A DNA stretch of 64,000 nt from Crocinitomix algicola (GCF_001661595.2 NZ_LYPF02000021.1:1-64000); one strand, 5' to 3'; shown: positions 1-8,570, numbered from the stretch's first letter. Notes: generated from the letters alone by a model not told the origin. Translations and numbers: made by a program.

Positions 1-63
1 AGAGTAGTAGTGAATGTGAAGTTGAACACTTCGCGTTAGGGATTGGAGCAATTGTTTGAGCTC

Positions 64-86
64 TCCGTCCGTCTGAGACGGACGGA
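64..86. repeat. Perfect 11-bp palindrome
   Basis: Arms TCCGTCCGTCT (64-74) and AGACGGACGGA (76-86) are separated by a single G. The arms are GC-rich in an AT-rich genome. No T-run follows on the + strand, so it is not a classical intrinsic terminator. A stem-loop repeat or transcription-factor site is possible. Confidence 0.6.
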
Positions 87-197
87 AGCGAGTGTGAAAA
101 GCCCGCCACCCACAGTTGCAAACTGTTGGAGTGGAACGCCCAAAATAAATTCTTTAAATCAGACCAGAGTAATGATGGATTTTATGTGATTTCCTCG

Positions 198-205
198 TAA
201 ATTTG
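198..205 (+). promoter_or_regulatory. Bacteroidota -7 box (TAAATTTG) ahead of DUF2480 gene
   Basis: TAAATTTG matches the Bacteroidota -7 consensus TAnnTTTG exactly. The ATG of the downstream gene begins only 5 bases later, so transcription would start at or next to the start codon, giving a leaderless or near-leaderless mRNA. No clear -33 TTTG is present at the right distance. Confidence 0.4.
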
Positions 206-209
206 TACT

Positions 210-713
210 ATGGAAGGAGAAATAGTAAACAAAGTTGCGAAGGCTGGAATTGAGCAGATTGATTTGGGAGATTTTGTTTCAAAAGAACAACTCATAAGTA
301 TTGATTTGAAGGACCTACTTTGGAACGAATTGGTTTTACGCGAAAAAGAGTTTAGAACATGGGTAAAGGAACATGACTGGAGTGTATACGAAAATAAAAA
401 TGTTCATTTGTTTTGCTCAAACGATGCCATTGTTCCCTCTTGGGCCTATATGCTTTTAACAACTCAATTAAGTGAAGCAAAGGATATTTTCTACGGTGAA
501 TTGGAAACAATAAAGGAGGATTTATTCTTTAAAAACCTAACAAACTGGGATATTTCGCATTTAACTGATAAGAGGGTAATGGTAAAAGGCTGTTCTACCA
601 TTCCAAATCCTAACAAAGCTTTTGTAGTTTTAACTAAACGACTAATTCCAGTTGTTAAAAATTTAATGTTTGGTGAACCTTGTTCAGCAGTACCGGTTTA
701 TAAAAAGAAGTAG
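210..713 (+). CDS. DUF2480 family protein
   Basis: A 167-residue cytoplasmic protein with no signal peptide or membrane segment. It resembles the DUF2480 family, found almost only in Bacteroidota and of unknown function. Visible traits are an acidic N-terminal half, a Trp-rich patch near residues 38-57, and a C-terminal half with a single Cys in VKGCSTIP followed by a Val/Leu-rich helix. Family members usually begin much like this one, which supports the chosen ATG although it sits 5 bases after a promoter -7 box. It is monocistronic and faces the epimerase gene, with only 6 bases between the stop codons. The family call is from recognition of the sequence; no function can be given. Confidence 0.75.
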   Translation: MEGEIVNKVAKAGIEQIDLGDFVSKEQLISIDLKDLLWNELVLREKEFRTWVKEHDWSVYENKNVHLFCSNDAIVPSWAYMLLTTQLSEAKDIFYGELETIKEDLFFKNLTNWDISHLTDKRVMVKGCSTIPNPNKAFVVLTKRLIPVVKNLMFGEPCSAVPVYKKK

Positions 714-719
714 TAGTTT

Positions 720-1730
720 TTAAAGATTTTTAGATTTAAAGTAATTTACGATTTGTTGAATCGATATCTGAATTGGTATAAACTCAAAACCAAGCGCTTT
801 TCTAACTTTATCATTTGAGTACTTAGTGATTGACATGCTGCTATGGGCGGTTTCTTTGGTAATATTTTGCTTTTTACCGAATAAAAAGGCTAAAACACCT
901 TCAATTCGCCAAACAATTTGCGCCATCCAAGGTTTAGCCTCAATAGTTGGTCCTTTGATCCCAAACTCGCGCGCAATCATCTTAAACAAATCTTTAAAAG
1001 CAATATTCTCAGAAATAGTTAGATAACGTTCGTTAATTAAGTTTTTTTCATCCAACTCACAAAAAACAAACGCTACATCACGGGCATCAACGAATGCGTT
1101 CATACCTTGTGTATAAAACTTTAGTCCTTTTCGTACCTCTTTAAATATGGTCAACGAACTCTCATTCCAATCCCCTATGCCGAGAATAACGGAAGGATTA
1201 ATAATTACGACTTCCAAACCTTCTTCTTTACCTCGCCAAACTTCATTTTCGGCGCTGTATTTACTTATAGCATAATTTGAGTTATCCGCAGCGGTAACCC
1301 ATTTATTACTTTCCGTATAAAATTCCTTGGATGTTCTACCTAATGCCGCAGTTGAACTGACATGACAGAATCTTTTGACTCCATTTTCAAGTGCCATATT
1401 AACAACATTTGCAGTACCTTCTTTGTTTATTTTCATTAAACGTTTGAAGTCTTTTTTACGAAATGAAACCAGTGCTGCGCAGTGGTAAACTGTTTCAATT
1501 CCATCCATCGCATTATCCAACGACTGGACATCAAGAATATCACCATTCACCCATTCGATCTTATCAAGTAATTTAGGAGCTTTTTCACCCAGGTAATAAT
1601 GAAAAACAGTTTCAACTTGTTTAAGCGAACTTGTTGGTCTTTTTAATGCACGAATAACTTTGTCTCTTTTGACTAATTCTAGGAGAATGTGACTCCCCAA
1701 TAAACCTGTTCCGCCTGTTATAAAAACCAT
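720..1730 (-). CDS. NAD(P)-dependent epimerase/dehydratase (extended SDR)
   Basis: A 336-residue extended short-chain dehydrogenase. The Rossmann nucleotide-binding motif GGTGLLG lies at residues 6-12, an acidic Asp-Ile near 64 would contact the adenine, Ser125/Ser126 are in the catalytic strand, and the catalytic pair is Tyr153-x3-Lys157 (YAISK). The family includes dihydroflavonol-4-reductase-like and sugar-nucleotide-modifying enzymes; in Bacteroidota such proteins are usually annotated only as NAD-dependent epimerase. The substrate cannot be told from sequence, and the neighbours (DUF2480, a prolyl isomerase) do not help. It is transcribed alone. Confidence 0.85.
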   Translation of the reverse strand: MVFITGGTGLLGSHILLELVKRDKVIRALKRPTSSLKQVETVFHYYLGEKAPKLLDKIEWVNGDILDVQSLDNAMDGIETVYHCAALVSFRKKDFKRLMKINKEGTANVVNMALENGVKRFCHVSSTAALGRTSKEFYTESNKWVTAADNSNYAISKYSAENEVWRGKEEGLEVVIINPSVILGIGDWNESSLTIFKEVRKGLKFYTQGMNAFVDARDVAFVFCELDEKNLINERYLTISENIAFKDLFKMIAREFGIKGPTIEAKPWMAQIVWRIEGVLAFLFGKKQNITKETAHSSMSITKYSNDKVRKALGFEFIPIQISIQQIVNYFKSKNL

Positions 1731-1847
1731 GTTTTACAAAGTTAATTTATTTCTTATTTCTGCCATCTGTTGAAGGTAATTAAGGTGAATAAAACTTAAA
1801 ATAATGGCATAGTAAGAACAAGGAACTAAAAAGGAATGCATTTTGTT

Positions 1848-1855
1848 TATATTTG
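1848..1855 (+). promoter_or_regulatory. -7 box (TATATTTG) for the prolyl isomerase gene
   Basis: TATATTTG matches TAnnTTTG and lies 24 bases before the ATG at 1880. No good -33 TTG is seen about 20 bases upstream, so this is a half-site call. Confidence 0.4.
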
Positions 1856-1879
1856 TGAGGATTAGAAAAAAACAAATTC

Positions 1880-2884
1880 ATGAAATTTTTAAACATCACA
1901 TTTGCATTATTATTCAGCATCGGATTATTCGCCCAAGACATGGGGGAAGGAATTTACGCTAAAATAAAAACGGATAAGGGAGATATATTAATTCAGTTAG
2001 CCTATGAAAAAGCACCTATGACCGTTGCAAATTTTGTTGCTTTGGCCGAAGGAAAGTTAAAATATGATACCGTAAAGATTACTACTCCTTATTTTGATGG
2101 GGTATCATTTCACCGGGTTGTAAAGAATTTTGTAATTCAAGGTGGTGACCCGACAGGAACAGGATCTGGTAACCCAGGGTACTTGTTCCCTGATGAGTTT
2201 GATTCGACGCTCACACATAACAGGGCGGGTACATTATCCATGGCAAATTCTGGACCAAACACAAACGGAAGTCAATTTTTTATTACCCATAAAAACACGC
2301 CACATTTAGACAATCGTCACTCTGTATTTGGATATGTAATAAACGGCCAGGAAGTGGTTGACAAAATTGAACAAGGAGATAAGATGAACAGTGTAGAAAT
2401 TATTAGAATTGGAAAGGCGGCGAAAAAATTCAAAGCACATAAAGTATTTGTGAAGCAAGTTGAAGCACGTAATAAAGCAATTGAGGATAAGTTAAAGGCG
2501 CGAAACAAAGCATTTTATGATGAGGTAGTTGAAAAATTTCCGAATGCAAAACAAACTGAGTCTGGGTTAATGTATCAAATCATTCAAACTGGCGAAGGGG
2601 ATCAAATAACATCAAACAATAGTGTTGACGTACATTATGCAGGCACTTTTATGGATGGAAGTAAATTTGATTCATCATACGACAGAGGACAACCTTTCAA
2701 TGTCATTGTGGATAGAAGTTCAGTAATTAAAGGGTGGCACGAAGGTCTAAAACTTGGTCAATATGGTGGAAAAGTTAAATTAATAATCCCTTATTGGTTG
2801 GCATACGGTACGCACGGTAGAGGTAAAATTCCACCAAAAGCTACTTTGGTGTTTGATTTAGAATTAATTCAACCAAATAAGTAG
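1880..2884 (+). CDS. Exported cyclophilin-FKBP fusion prolyl isomerase
   Basis: A 334-residue exported peptidyl-prolyl cis-trans isomerase that joins two unrelated PPIase folds. Residues 1-18 form a signal peptide ending in FAQ. Residues about 27-170 are a cyclophilin domain, with FHRVVKNFVIQGGDP and the ANSGPNTNGSQFF active-site segment. After a charged helical linker (about 180-220), residues about 235-332 form an FKBP domain (VHYAGTFMDGSKFDSS, then GWHEGL and IPPKATLVFD). Both active-site cores look intact. It probably acts in the periplasm or at the outer membrane on folding of exported proteins. It is a single-gene unit with its own terminator. Confidence 0.9.
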   Translation: MKFLNITFALLFSIGLFAQDMGEGIYAKIKTDKGDILIQLAYEKAPMTVANFVALAEGKLKYDTVKITTPYFDGVSFHRVVKNFVIQGGDPTGTGSGNPGYLFPDEFDSTLTHNRAGTLSMANSGPNTNGSQFFITHKNTPHLDNRHSVFGYVINGQEVVDKIEQGDKMNSVEIIRIGKAAKKFKAHKVFVKQVEARNKAIEDKLKARNKAFYDEVVEKFPNAKQTESGLMYQIIQTGEGDQITSNNSVDVHYAGTFMDGSKFDSSYDRGQPFNVIVDRSSVIKGWHEGLKLGQYGGKVKLIIPYWLAYGTHGRGKIPPKATLVFDLELIQPNK

Positions 2885-2903
2885 AAATTAAATAGAAGAA
2901 ATT

Positions 2904-2938
2904 AAAAAACCGAATCGCAAAAGTGATTCGGTTTTTTT
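2904..2938. terminator. Intrinsic terminator, usable from both sides
   Basis: Stem AAAAAACCGAATC / GATTCGGTTTTTTT with loop pairs closing on AAAA. A run of seven T follows on the + strand and the A-run gives U's on the - strand, so it can end both the PPIase gene and the convergent gene at 3001. Confidence 0.9.
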
Positions 2939-3000
2939 AATACTTTATTTTAAAATAAGAAGTTTTCTTCTTTTTAAGTGACTGACTTTTTTGTGTATCC

Positions 3001-3381
3001 TTAAGCCAAAACAGAACCTAACTTCTCTAGATAATCAGAGAAACGTTGACTTTCGGTAATTTTTTCATCACCAACAAAAAGAACACTTACAGGCTTATTA
3101 TTTTCGAGCCAAAATCTAAGTGAAGCCACGGAGGCATTCATTGTTGCGTTCACATCAATTTGGTGTGTTGGTTTGTGAATTTTTTCTACTGCGTCACGTA
3201 AATCTTTCGTCTCACGCGTAACATTATGGTCTTCTTGGATAATAACCAAGGAATCTATTACATCAAATAAACTTGCTTTACCGTCAAAAGTTTCTACATC
3301 AATTTTAAGTTTAGTTGCCCAATCGTTAATTGCGCTTGCAAATTGATCATTATTCCGTAAAACTATCTTCTTTAACAACAT
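3001..3381 (-). CDS. Conserved hypothetical protein
   Basis: A 126-residue cytoplasmic protein that I do not recognise. It is mixed alpha/beta in pattern, with a hydrophobic strand DSLVIIQED near the middle, a strand VSVLFVGDE near 103-111 and no cysteines. There is no signal peptide or membrane helix. A 132-base gap separates it from the heme A synthase gene that lies upstream on the same strand. The length, clean start and convergent terminator suggest a real gene; no function is proposed. Confidence 0.6.
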   Translation of the reverse strand: MLLKKIVLRNNDQFASAINDWATKLKIDVETFDGKASLFDVIDSLVIIQEDHNVTRETKDLRDAVEKIHKPTHQIDVNATMNASVASLRFWLENNKPVSVLFVGDEKITESQRFSDYLEKLGSVLA

Positions 3382-3513
3382 ATTTCCTTCACTATAAAGA
3401 GGGCAACAAAAGTAGTGCTTTTTTGATTTCCCTAGTTAAAATATAACATTTATTTTACCAACATTTTTATTAATTGCGCTATATCAAGCTTTTCAGCCAA
3501 TATAGATTGCTTT

Positions 3514-4533
3514 TTATCGTATTGCAGAAGACGACCTATACTTAAAGTAATCCAATGCATAAAACTGAATGCCCAACATTAGGGCTGCAACAAACAAATG
3601 AATGGGTTGAATAATAGCAGGCATTCCTGCGTAAGAAAACAAGACACCTGTTAAAAACAATACAACAACCAACCCAACAATCCATTTTAAAGTCTGAATT
3701 CCATAATTCTGTTTACTATTCCACCATAACAATCCCAAGTTAACAATTAGCAACAGCCATGAAAATGACCGATGGAAAAGGAAATCGCCTTCCATTCCTG
3801 CAATCCACTCACCGCGATCTACACCATCCATTACCATAAAATCAATTTCTTGTCGCACTTGAGCACCTAAAATGATTTGAACAAAAGTTAGGCCAATTGA
3901 AAAATAAAAGAGCCATTTAAAGCCAGGTGACAAGTTTAATTGAAAAGAACGATTTTTAGCAATGCGTATGATTTTGATTTGGACACCAATAATTACCAGG
4001 GCAAAAAACATGTGGAGGGTAATTGTCCAAGGCACTAAATTAGTTGCAACCACAATAGATCCAAGCCAAGCTTCAAATCCCATAAAAATGAGATTTAAAA
4101 ATGTAAGCCCCAATAATAGACGATTTGATCGGTAGCGAATAATTGTCCATATTAATAGAATGAGCACAGCATTTCCTGCCAAAAACCCTACTAATCTATT
4201 TCCGTACTCCGTCCATGTTTTGGCCGCGTTAAAATCTTGTTCTATTAATAACGATTTATCGTGTCTTAATTTTTCGGCTGTTTCATCAAATCCTATACGC
4301 TCGAGTAGATTTGTAAATTTTACAATTTTCTTATGTCGGTATGCGGCATAGGTGTCTTTATAACCTTGTGGCAATTGATCAGCCGATGTTGGAGGAATAA
4401 TTTGATCAAAGCATTTAGGCCAATCTGGACACCCCATACCCGACCCTGTAGTACGAACAATACTGCCTGCCAATGTAACTGCAAAAATTAAGATTAATGT
4501 TATCCAAGAAAAACGAATATACCCCTTTGACAT
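3514..4533 (-). CDS. ctaA: Heme A synthase (CtaA/Cox15)
   Basis: A polytopic membrane protein that hydroxylates the C8 methyl of heme O twice to give heme A for aa3-type cytochrome oxidases. The N-terminus has the family hallmark AGSIVRTTGSGMGCPDWPKC right after the first membrane helix, followed by the long first loop typical of Bacteroidota members. About eight membrane helices follow, with His residues for heme ligation (for example LHMFFA and LFHRSFSW). I prefer the Met at 4533 (MSKGYIRFSW), since family members start there; an in-frame Met at 4554 would add seven residues. Heme O synthase and the oxidase genes are not in the window. Confidence 0.92.
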   Translation of the reverse strand: MSKGYIRFSWITLILIFAVTLAGSIVRTTGSGMGCPDWPKCFDQIIPPTSADQLPQGYKDTYAAYRHKKIVKFTNLLERIGFDETAEKLRHDKSLLIEQDFNAAKTWTEYGNRLVGFLAGNAVLILLIWTIIRYRSNRLLLGLTFLNLIFMGFEAWLGSIVVATNLVPWTITLHMFFALVIIGVQIKIIRIAKNRSFQLNLSPGFKWLFYFSIGLTFVQIILGAQVRQEIDFMVMDGVDRGEWIAGMEGDFLFHRSFSWLLLIVNLGLLWWNSKQNYGIQTLKWIVGLVVVLFLTGVLFSYAGMPAIIQPIHLFVAALMLGIQFYALDYFKYRSSSAIR

Positions 4534-4553
4534 AATTGAAAATTTGGTGTGCA

Positions 4554-5052
4554 AAAATACCTCGAATTGCGTTTCTAACCTAATATATTGTACAAGTAAT
4601 CAAGAAAACAAGCATGATTTTTATCATCGCCATTAATCTATTTTAATGCCTTTTACTAATTCTATTAAGTTCAAAATTTGCCGCCTATCCTGTTAATTTA
4701 CATCTTATCTATTTAAACCATTTTATTTCTACCATTCATACCATATAACATCACTCGCTTAATCCAATCGTGTAGTTTTATACCGAAGGTTAATAAGCGT
4801 GAACCTTTTTCATGGTGAATCAGAGGGTTAAATAGTCGTACGCCAAGACGGTTTTTTTGCCTCTGATTCCTTTTTCTACCATTAAACTTCAGTAGTCTTA
4901 ACCAGTTTTAATTCCTTACAAATTCATTGAGAATATTATATCCATACCTTTAAATTTACCGCTTCTTTATTGATTAATGTTTAATTTATCACCGATATTG
5001 GGATACTATAATTATTTTGCACTCGTTTTATATACAGTTAGAACCATAATCA
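4554..5052. other. 498-bp intergenic region between ctaA and the barrel genes
   Basis: A divergent, AT-rich spacer with no credible ORF. Its only notable content is the hairpin cluster at 4785-4869 described separately. The rest, 4870-5052, is featureless apart from general promoter-like AT richness. Confidence 0.6.
4785..4875. ncRNA. Candidate structured RNA (two consecutive hairpins)
   Basis: First hairpin: AAGGTT (4786-4791) pairs with AACCTT (4802-4807), followed by T's. Second: GAATCAGAGG (4817-4826) pairs perfectly with CCTCTGATTC (4860-4869) across a 33-base loop that holds a smaller CGT/ACG stem and a run of seven T; CTTTTTC follows the outer stem. A small RNA, a leader for the downstream barrel genes, or on the other strand a ctaA leader are all possible. 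I cannot match it to a known Rfam family by eye, and strand is undecided. Confidence 0.35.
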
Positions 5053-5694
5053 ATGAAAAAAGTTCTTGGAATTTGCTTTTTTATTTTACTGAGCTCTACC
5101 AAGTCGTTTGGACAAAACGATCAATATTTGGAGAAAGGACATCTCACGCTAGGGGTGAGAACAACGACTAGTCTCTTTGATCATGATAATATTCCAGGTT
5201 TAGGTTCAGGAGGACAATTCCGTTTACAATTATTTGATTTTTTAAGTACAGAAGGGTTTGCCGATTGGATTACACAAGATTTAAAAGGCGCAGGAACAAG
5301 GAAAAACGCCCATATCGGTTGGTCGGTTCTTTTTTACCCTAAAAAATTCAATCGAATAACACCTTACGTCAGCGTTGGTCATTGTTTTGATTTCACCCAA
5401 GTTAGACCACTGAGCACACCCTTTGAAAATCGATCAGGGGAAACACTTCAACAATGGAGTTCTGCAGCTCAAATTGGAGTGGGAAGTCATTTTTTTATTA
5501 GTCAACGCTTTAACCTTTCTTTATCCGCCCAATATATGCTTCATTTTGGTGGTCAATTAGGGTATGAATTAAATGAAGTTTCAGAAGGTGAATACTTTTT
5601 AAAAGTAGGACCACAACTGCAAGGAGAAAAAAACACAGAAGGCCATTTACTGTTGTCGGTTAGTTTAAATTACAGAATTGGAGATTTATGGTAA
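5053..5694 (+). CDS. Outer-membrane beta-barrel protein
   Basis: A 213-residue exported protein with a signal peptide ending near SFGQ (residue 21). The mature part shows alternating hydrophobic/polar strands (RLQLFDFLSTEGFADW, ITPYVSVGHCF, LSLSAQYMLHFGG) and ends in LSVSLNYRIGDLW, a typical outer-membrane barrel pattern of about eight strands. No ligand or enzyme motif is visible. Its stop overlaps the next barrel gene by 7 bases, so the two are translated as a pair and may work together or be related copies. The specific function is unknown. Confidence 0.7.
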   Translation: MKKVLGICFFILLSSTKSFGQNDQYLEKGHLTLGVRTTTSLFDHDNIPGLGSGGQFRLQLFDFLSTEGFADWITQDLKGAGTRKNAHIGWSVLFYPKKFNRITPYVSVGHCFDFTQVRPLSTPFENRSGETLQQWSSAAQIGVGSHFFISQRFNLSLSAQYMLHFGGQLGYELNEVSEGEYFLKVGPQLQGEKNTEGHLLLSVSLNYRIGDLW

Positions 5695-6257
5695 GAAATA
5701 TGGTTCAAATCGTATTAATTCTTTCGCTATTTTTAGTTGGACTCAGTGCTTTTACGCAAACTGATATTAATTCACGCATTAAAACATCAGCTTCCTATGC
5801 TGTAGGATGGCAAACTGAGGCAACTAAAGAATATTTTGTTCATGGTTCGTTTGGGTTTAGACCAAAAGAAACAAAAATTGAATTGCGCGGTGATGGTTTT
5901 TATTTTTTGAATGCAAAAGGAAATCGACCGCGTTTCAGCGTAAATCATCAATTATTTGCAGGTGCCTTTTACCGTTTTAGCAATAAAAATTTTCAACCTT
6001 ATTTAGGTTTTCAGCCGGGAATTGCATTTTCACAATCTTCTGAATATGGTGTACAAAACTCAGAAACCGGTGAATTGGAGTTTGAAACGACAATTAACCC
6101 TGTAGGCTCATTTGCTGGAGGACTAGAGCTTTTTGGAAAGGAAATTTTTTATGCCTTTGTTGAGGCGCGCTATATTTTCGGTAAACACACTTCCCATTCT
6201 TACCCTATCTACCTGGATGAGTTCCGTTTATCATTTGGTTTAGGATTCCATTTTTAG
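5688..6257 (+). CDS. Outer-membrane beta-barrel protein, second of a pair
   Basis: A 189-residue exported protein. The signal peptide runs to about residue 24 (ends FTQ); a second in-frame Met at 5700 would give a tighter signal and is an alternative start. Strand-like segments (GSFGFRPKETKIELRGDGFYF, LFAGAFYRFSNKNFQPYLGF, YAFVEARYIFG) end in LSFGLGFHF with a terminal Phe, the usual signature for barrel insertion. It overlaps the preceding barrel gene by 7 bases and shares its operon. Function is unknown. Confidence 0.7.
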   Translation: MVRNMVQIVLILSLFLVGLSAFTQTDINSRIKTSASYAVGWQTEATKEYFVHGSFGFRPKETKIELRGDGFYFLNAKGNRPRFSVNHQLFAGAFYRFSNKNFQPYLGFQPGIAFSQSSEYGVQNSETGELEFETTINPVGSFAGGLELFGKEIFYAFVEARYIFGKHTSHSYPIYLDEFRLSFGLGFHF

Positions 6258-6347
6258 AAAAAAATAATTGTACAATTAGCAAACCGCCTTACAAGTTATT
6301 CGTTAGTCAATAAAATATACATTGAATCAACAATTACTACCCTTGCC

Positions 6348-8570
6348 TTGTTTAACAATAAATTGTATATTTTTTTATTTAAATTAGACAATGCTTTGAG
6401 AAACCTTATAACCACCATATTAGCCCTCATCATTCATCAAAGTGTGAGTGCTTCTCACATTGTTGGGGGCGATATGTATTATGAGTGTCTCGGTGGCAAT
6501 GAATACAAAATTACTGTTCGGATTTATCGGGATTGCTTGTCTGATGGCGCAGACTTTGACCCTGTATTACCCATTACAGTATTTAACGGTTTAAACGCGC
6601 AAATTGACCATTTCACCATCAATGTACCTCCAAGTACTTTATTGGATGTTGTTGCCGATAACCCTTGTATAACTTTGCCAGGCGATGTCTGTATAGAAGA
6701 AGCTATCTACGAAAAAACGGTTACTTTACCTGCTTCTCCAACGGGTTATATTTTAGCCTACCAACGTTGTTGTAGAGGACCAGAAGTACTCAATCTATTT
6801 GACCCAGGGGAACAAGGATTAACGTTACAAGCAATTATTCCTCCACCGAGTGATGCTGTTTGTAATAGCAGCGCACGTTTTACCAATTACCCACCAATGA
6901 TTCTATGTGCGGGTCAGGACCTTATATTTGATCATTCTGCAACCGATCCAGACGGGGATGAACTTGTTTATGAACTTTGCACACCATTTCATGGAGGCAC
7001 AAGTTTTTTTCCAGCTCCTGATCCGGCAACCGCCCCTCCATATGATCCTATTGTGTGGGCTGCTGGATATTTTGCAGACGACCCTTTTGGAGATGGCGAA
7101 TTAACGATTGATCCTGTTACAGGAAGCTTAGAAGGCGTTCCAAACGTCCCTGGTTTGTATGTTGTCGGCGTTTGTGTCAATGAATTTAGAGATGGTGTCT
7201 TAATTAGTACAACCCGACGTGATTTTTTATTCACCGTTTTAGACTGTGAAATTGAATTAGAAGCTGATATCACACCCCAAATAGACCTATCTACTTTTGA
7301 ATCGTATTGCCAAGGTTTAGAAGTTCATTTTGAAAATGATAGTTACGGAGGTGACTCTTATAAATGGGATTTTGGGGTATCGGGGATTGACACTGATGTA
7401 AGCAGCGAATTTGAACCAACCTACACTTTTCCTGAACCAGGAACGTATACTGTCACTTTAATTGTTAACCCCGGACAACCTTGTACCGATACCGCTACTC
7501 AAATTTTTACCGTAGAAAATGAACTGACATCTTCTTTCCTTCCTCCTGAAGCGCAATGCATCATTGATAATTCATTTGATTTTTTCGGTGATGGTTTATA
7601 CCCTCCAACTGAAGAGGGAACAGTTTTTGAATGGGATTTTGGTGAATTTGCCATTCCGACCATGTCCGATGAAGAAAATCCAAGTAATGTGGTATTTACT
7701 GCTCCGGGAACGCATGAGGTAAGTTTTACGGTAAATTATGAAATATGCTCAGAAACACATACCGAAGAAATAATTGTTTATCCTGTACCAACAATTAATT
7801 TTACCGTAGCTGATGAACTGAAATGTGCTCCTTATACAGCAGAGTTTATTGACCTTTCAACCGCTGGAACAACAATCTATTACGAATGGGATTTTGGTGA
7901 TGGTATTGGAACATCTACAGAGCAATTCCCGGTTTACATCTACGAAGAAATTGGTGTTTATGACGTTACACTGACAATTAGAACCGACGCAGGTTGTATC
8001 GACACATTAACCCTTACTCGCGAAAATTTAATTGAAATATTTCCTCGTCCAACAGCAGGATTTACAGTCAGTCCAGCAATACAAGATGAATACCATGCTG
8101 ACTTCTTCTTTACGGATCATTCAGTTGATGGTGTAGAACACTGGTTTTACTTTGCAGATGGATTTTCTTCGCAAGAAGATGAAGTATGGCATAATTACAA
8201 AGAACCAGGTGTTTTTTACCCTTATCAGATTGTTGTTAACGAATTTGGATGTAAAGATCGGGCGCAAGAAAAAATAACAATTGTACCCGTTATACCTGTT
8301 ATGGTTCCAAATGCCTTTACACCAGACGGTGACAATTTTAACAATATTTTCCAACCTGTTTTTTACGAAAGTCAGGTATTTCAATTGTATATTTACAACC
8401 GCTGGGGAGAACTAATACACTCGGTCTATGAACTGGATGCTTTTTGGGATGGCACAGTTGGCAATGGTGAATTTGCAGCTGACGGTGTATACATCTGGAA
8501 AATCATTTACACGGATTATCAAACAGGGTTACCTGTTGAAATCAGTGGACATGTTACACTCCTTAGGTAG
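6348..8570 (+). CDS. PKD-repeat surface protein with T9SS type B sorting domain
   Basis: A 740-residue exported adhesin-like protein. After the signal peptide the mature protein starts at SHIVGGDMYYEC, a common opening in this family. PKD-type repeats carry WDFG-like cores near residues 339, 428, 513 and a divergent one near 601. The last 90 residues (from NAFTPDGDNFN, about 655) form the gliding-motility/CHU_C domain, the type B signal for T9SS export. No ATG fits: the frame opens with TTG at 6348, and a second TTG at 6396 would give a compact signal peptide (MRNLITTILALII...). I give the longer form; the true start could be 6396. Confidence 0.85.
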   Translation: MFNNKLYIFLFKLDNALRNLITTILALIIHQSVSASHIVGGDMYYECLGGNEYKITVRIYRDCLSDGADFDPVLPITVFNGLNAQIDHFTINVPPSTLLDVVADNPCITLPGDVCIEEAIYEKTVTLPASPTGYILAYQRCCRGPEVLNLFDPGEQGLTLQAIIPPPSDAVCNSSARFTNYPPMILCAGQDLIFDHSATDPDGDELVYELCTPFHGGTSFFPAPDPATAPPYDPIVWAAGYFADDPFGDGELTIDPVTGSLEGVPNVPGLYVVGVCVNEFRDGVLISTTRRDFLFTVLDCEIELEADITPQIDLSTFESYCQGLEVHFENDSYGGDSYKWDFGVSGIDTDVSSEFEPTYTFPEPGTYTVTLIVNPGQPCTDTATQIFTVENELTSSFLPPEAQCIIDNSFDFFGDGLYPPTEEGTVFEWDFGEFAIPTMSDEENPSNVVFTAPGTHEVSFTVNYEICSETHTEEIIVYPVPTINFTVADELKCAPYTAEFIDLSTAGTTIYYEWDFGDGIGTSTEQFPVYIYEEIGVYDVTLTIRTDAGCIDTLTLTRENLIEIFPRPTAGFTVSPAIQDEYHADFFFTDHSVDGVEHWFYFADGFSSQEDEVWHNYKEPGVFYPYQIVVNEFGCKDRAQEKITIVPVIPVMVPNAFTPDGDNFNNIFQPVFYESQVFQLYIYNRWGELIHSVYELDAFWDGTVGNGEFAADGVYIWKIIYTDYQTGLPVEISGHVTLLR

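Larger units (their letters stand above)
1..209. other. Gene-free left edge with palindromes
   Basis: I find no convincing reading frame here on either strand. The stretch holds two perfect hairpins: TCCGTCCGTCT / AGACGGACGGA at 64-86 (11-bp arms around one base) and ACAGTT / AACTGT at 112-126 around GCA. The sequence around them is more GC-rich than the neighbouring intergenic DNA. It could be the 3' tail of a transcript entering from the left, a terminator or a dispersed repeat. Only one copy lies in this window, so the repeat idea cannot be tested here. Confidence 0.5.

Noticed and set aside
4977-5171. A 64-codon frame before the first barrel gene
   Set aside because: It overlaps the signal peptide of the barrel gene in another frame and has no family resemblance.
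6989-7273. A 94-codon frame on the - strand within the PKD gene
   Set aside because: It lies wholly inside a well-supported coding region and has low-complexity Ser/Thr/Gly content as expected of a shadow frame.
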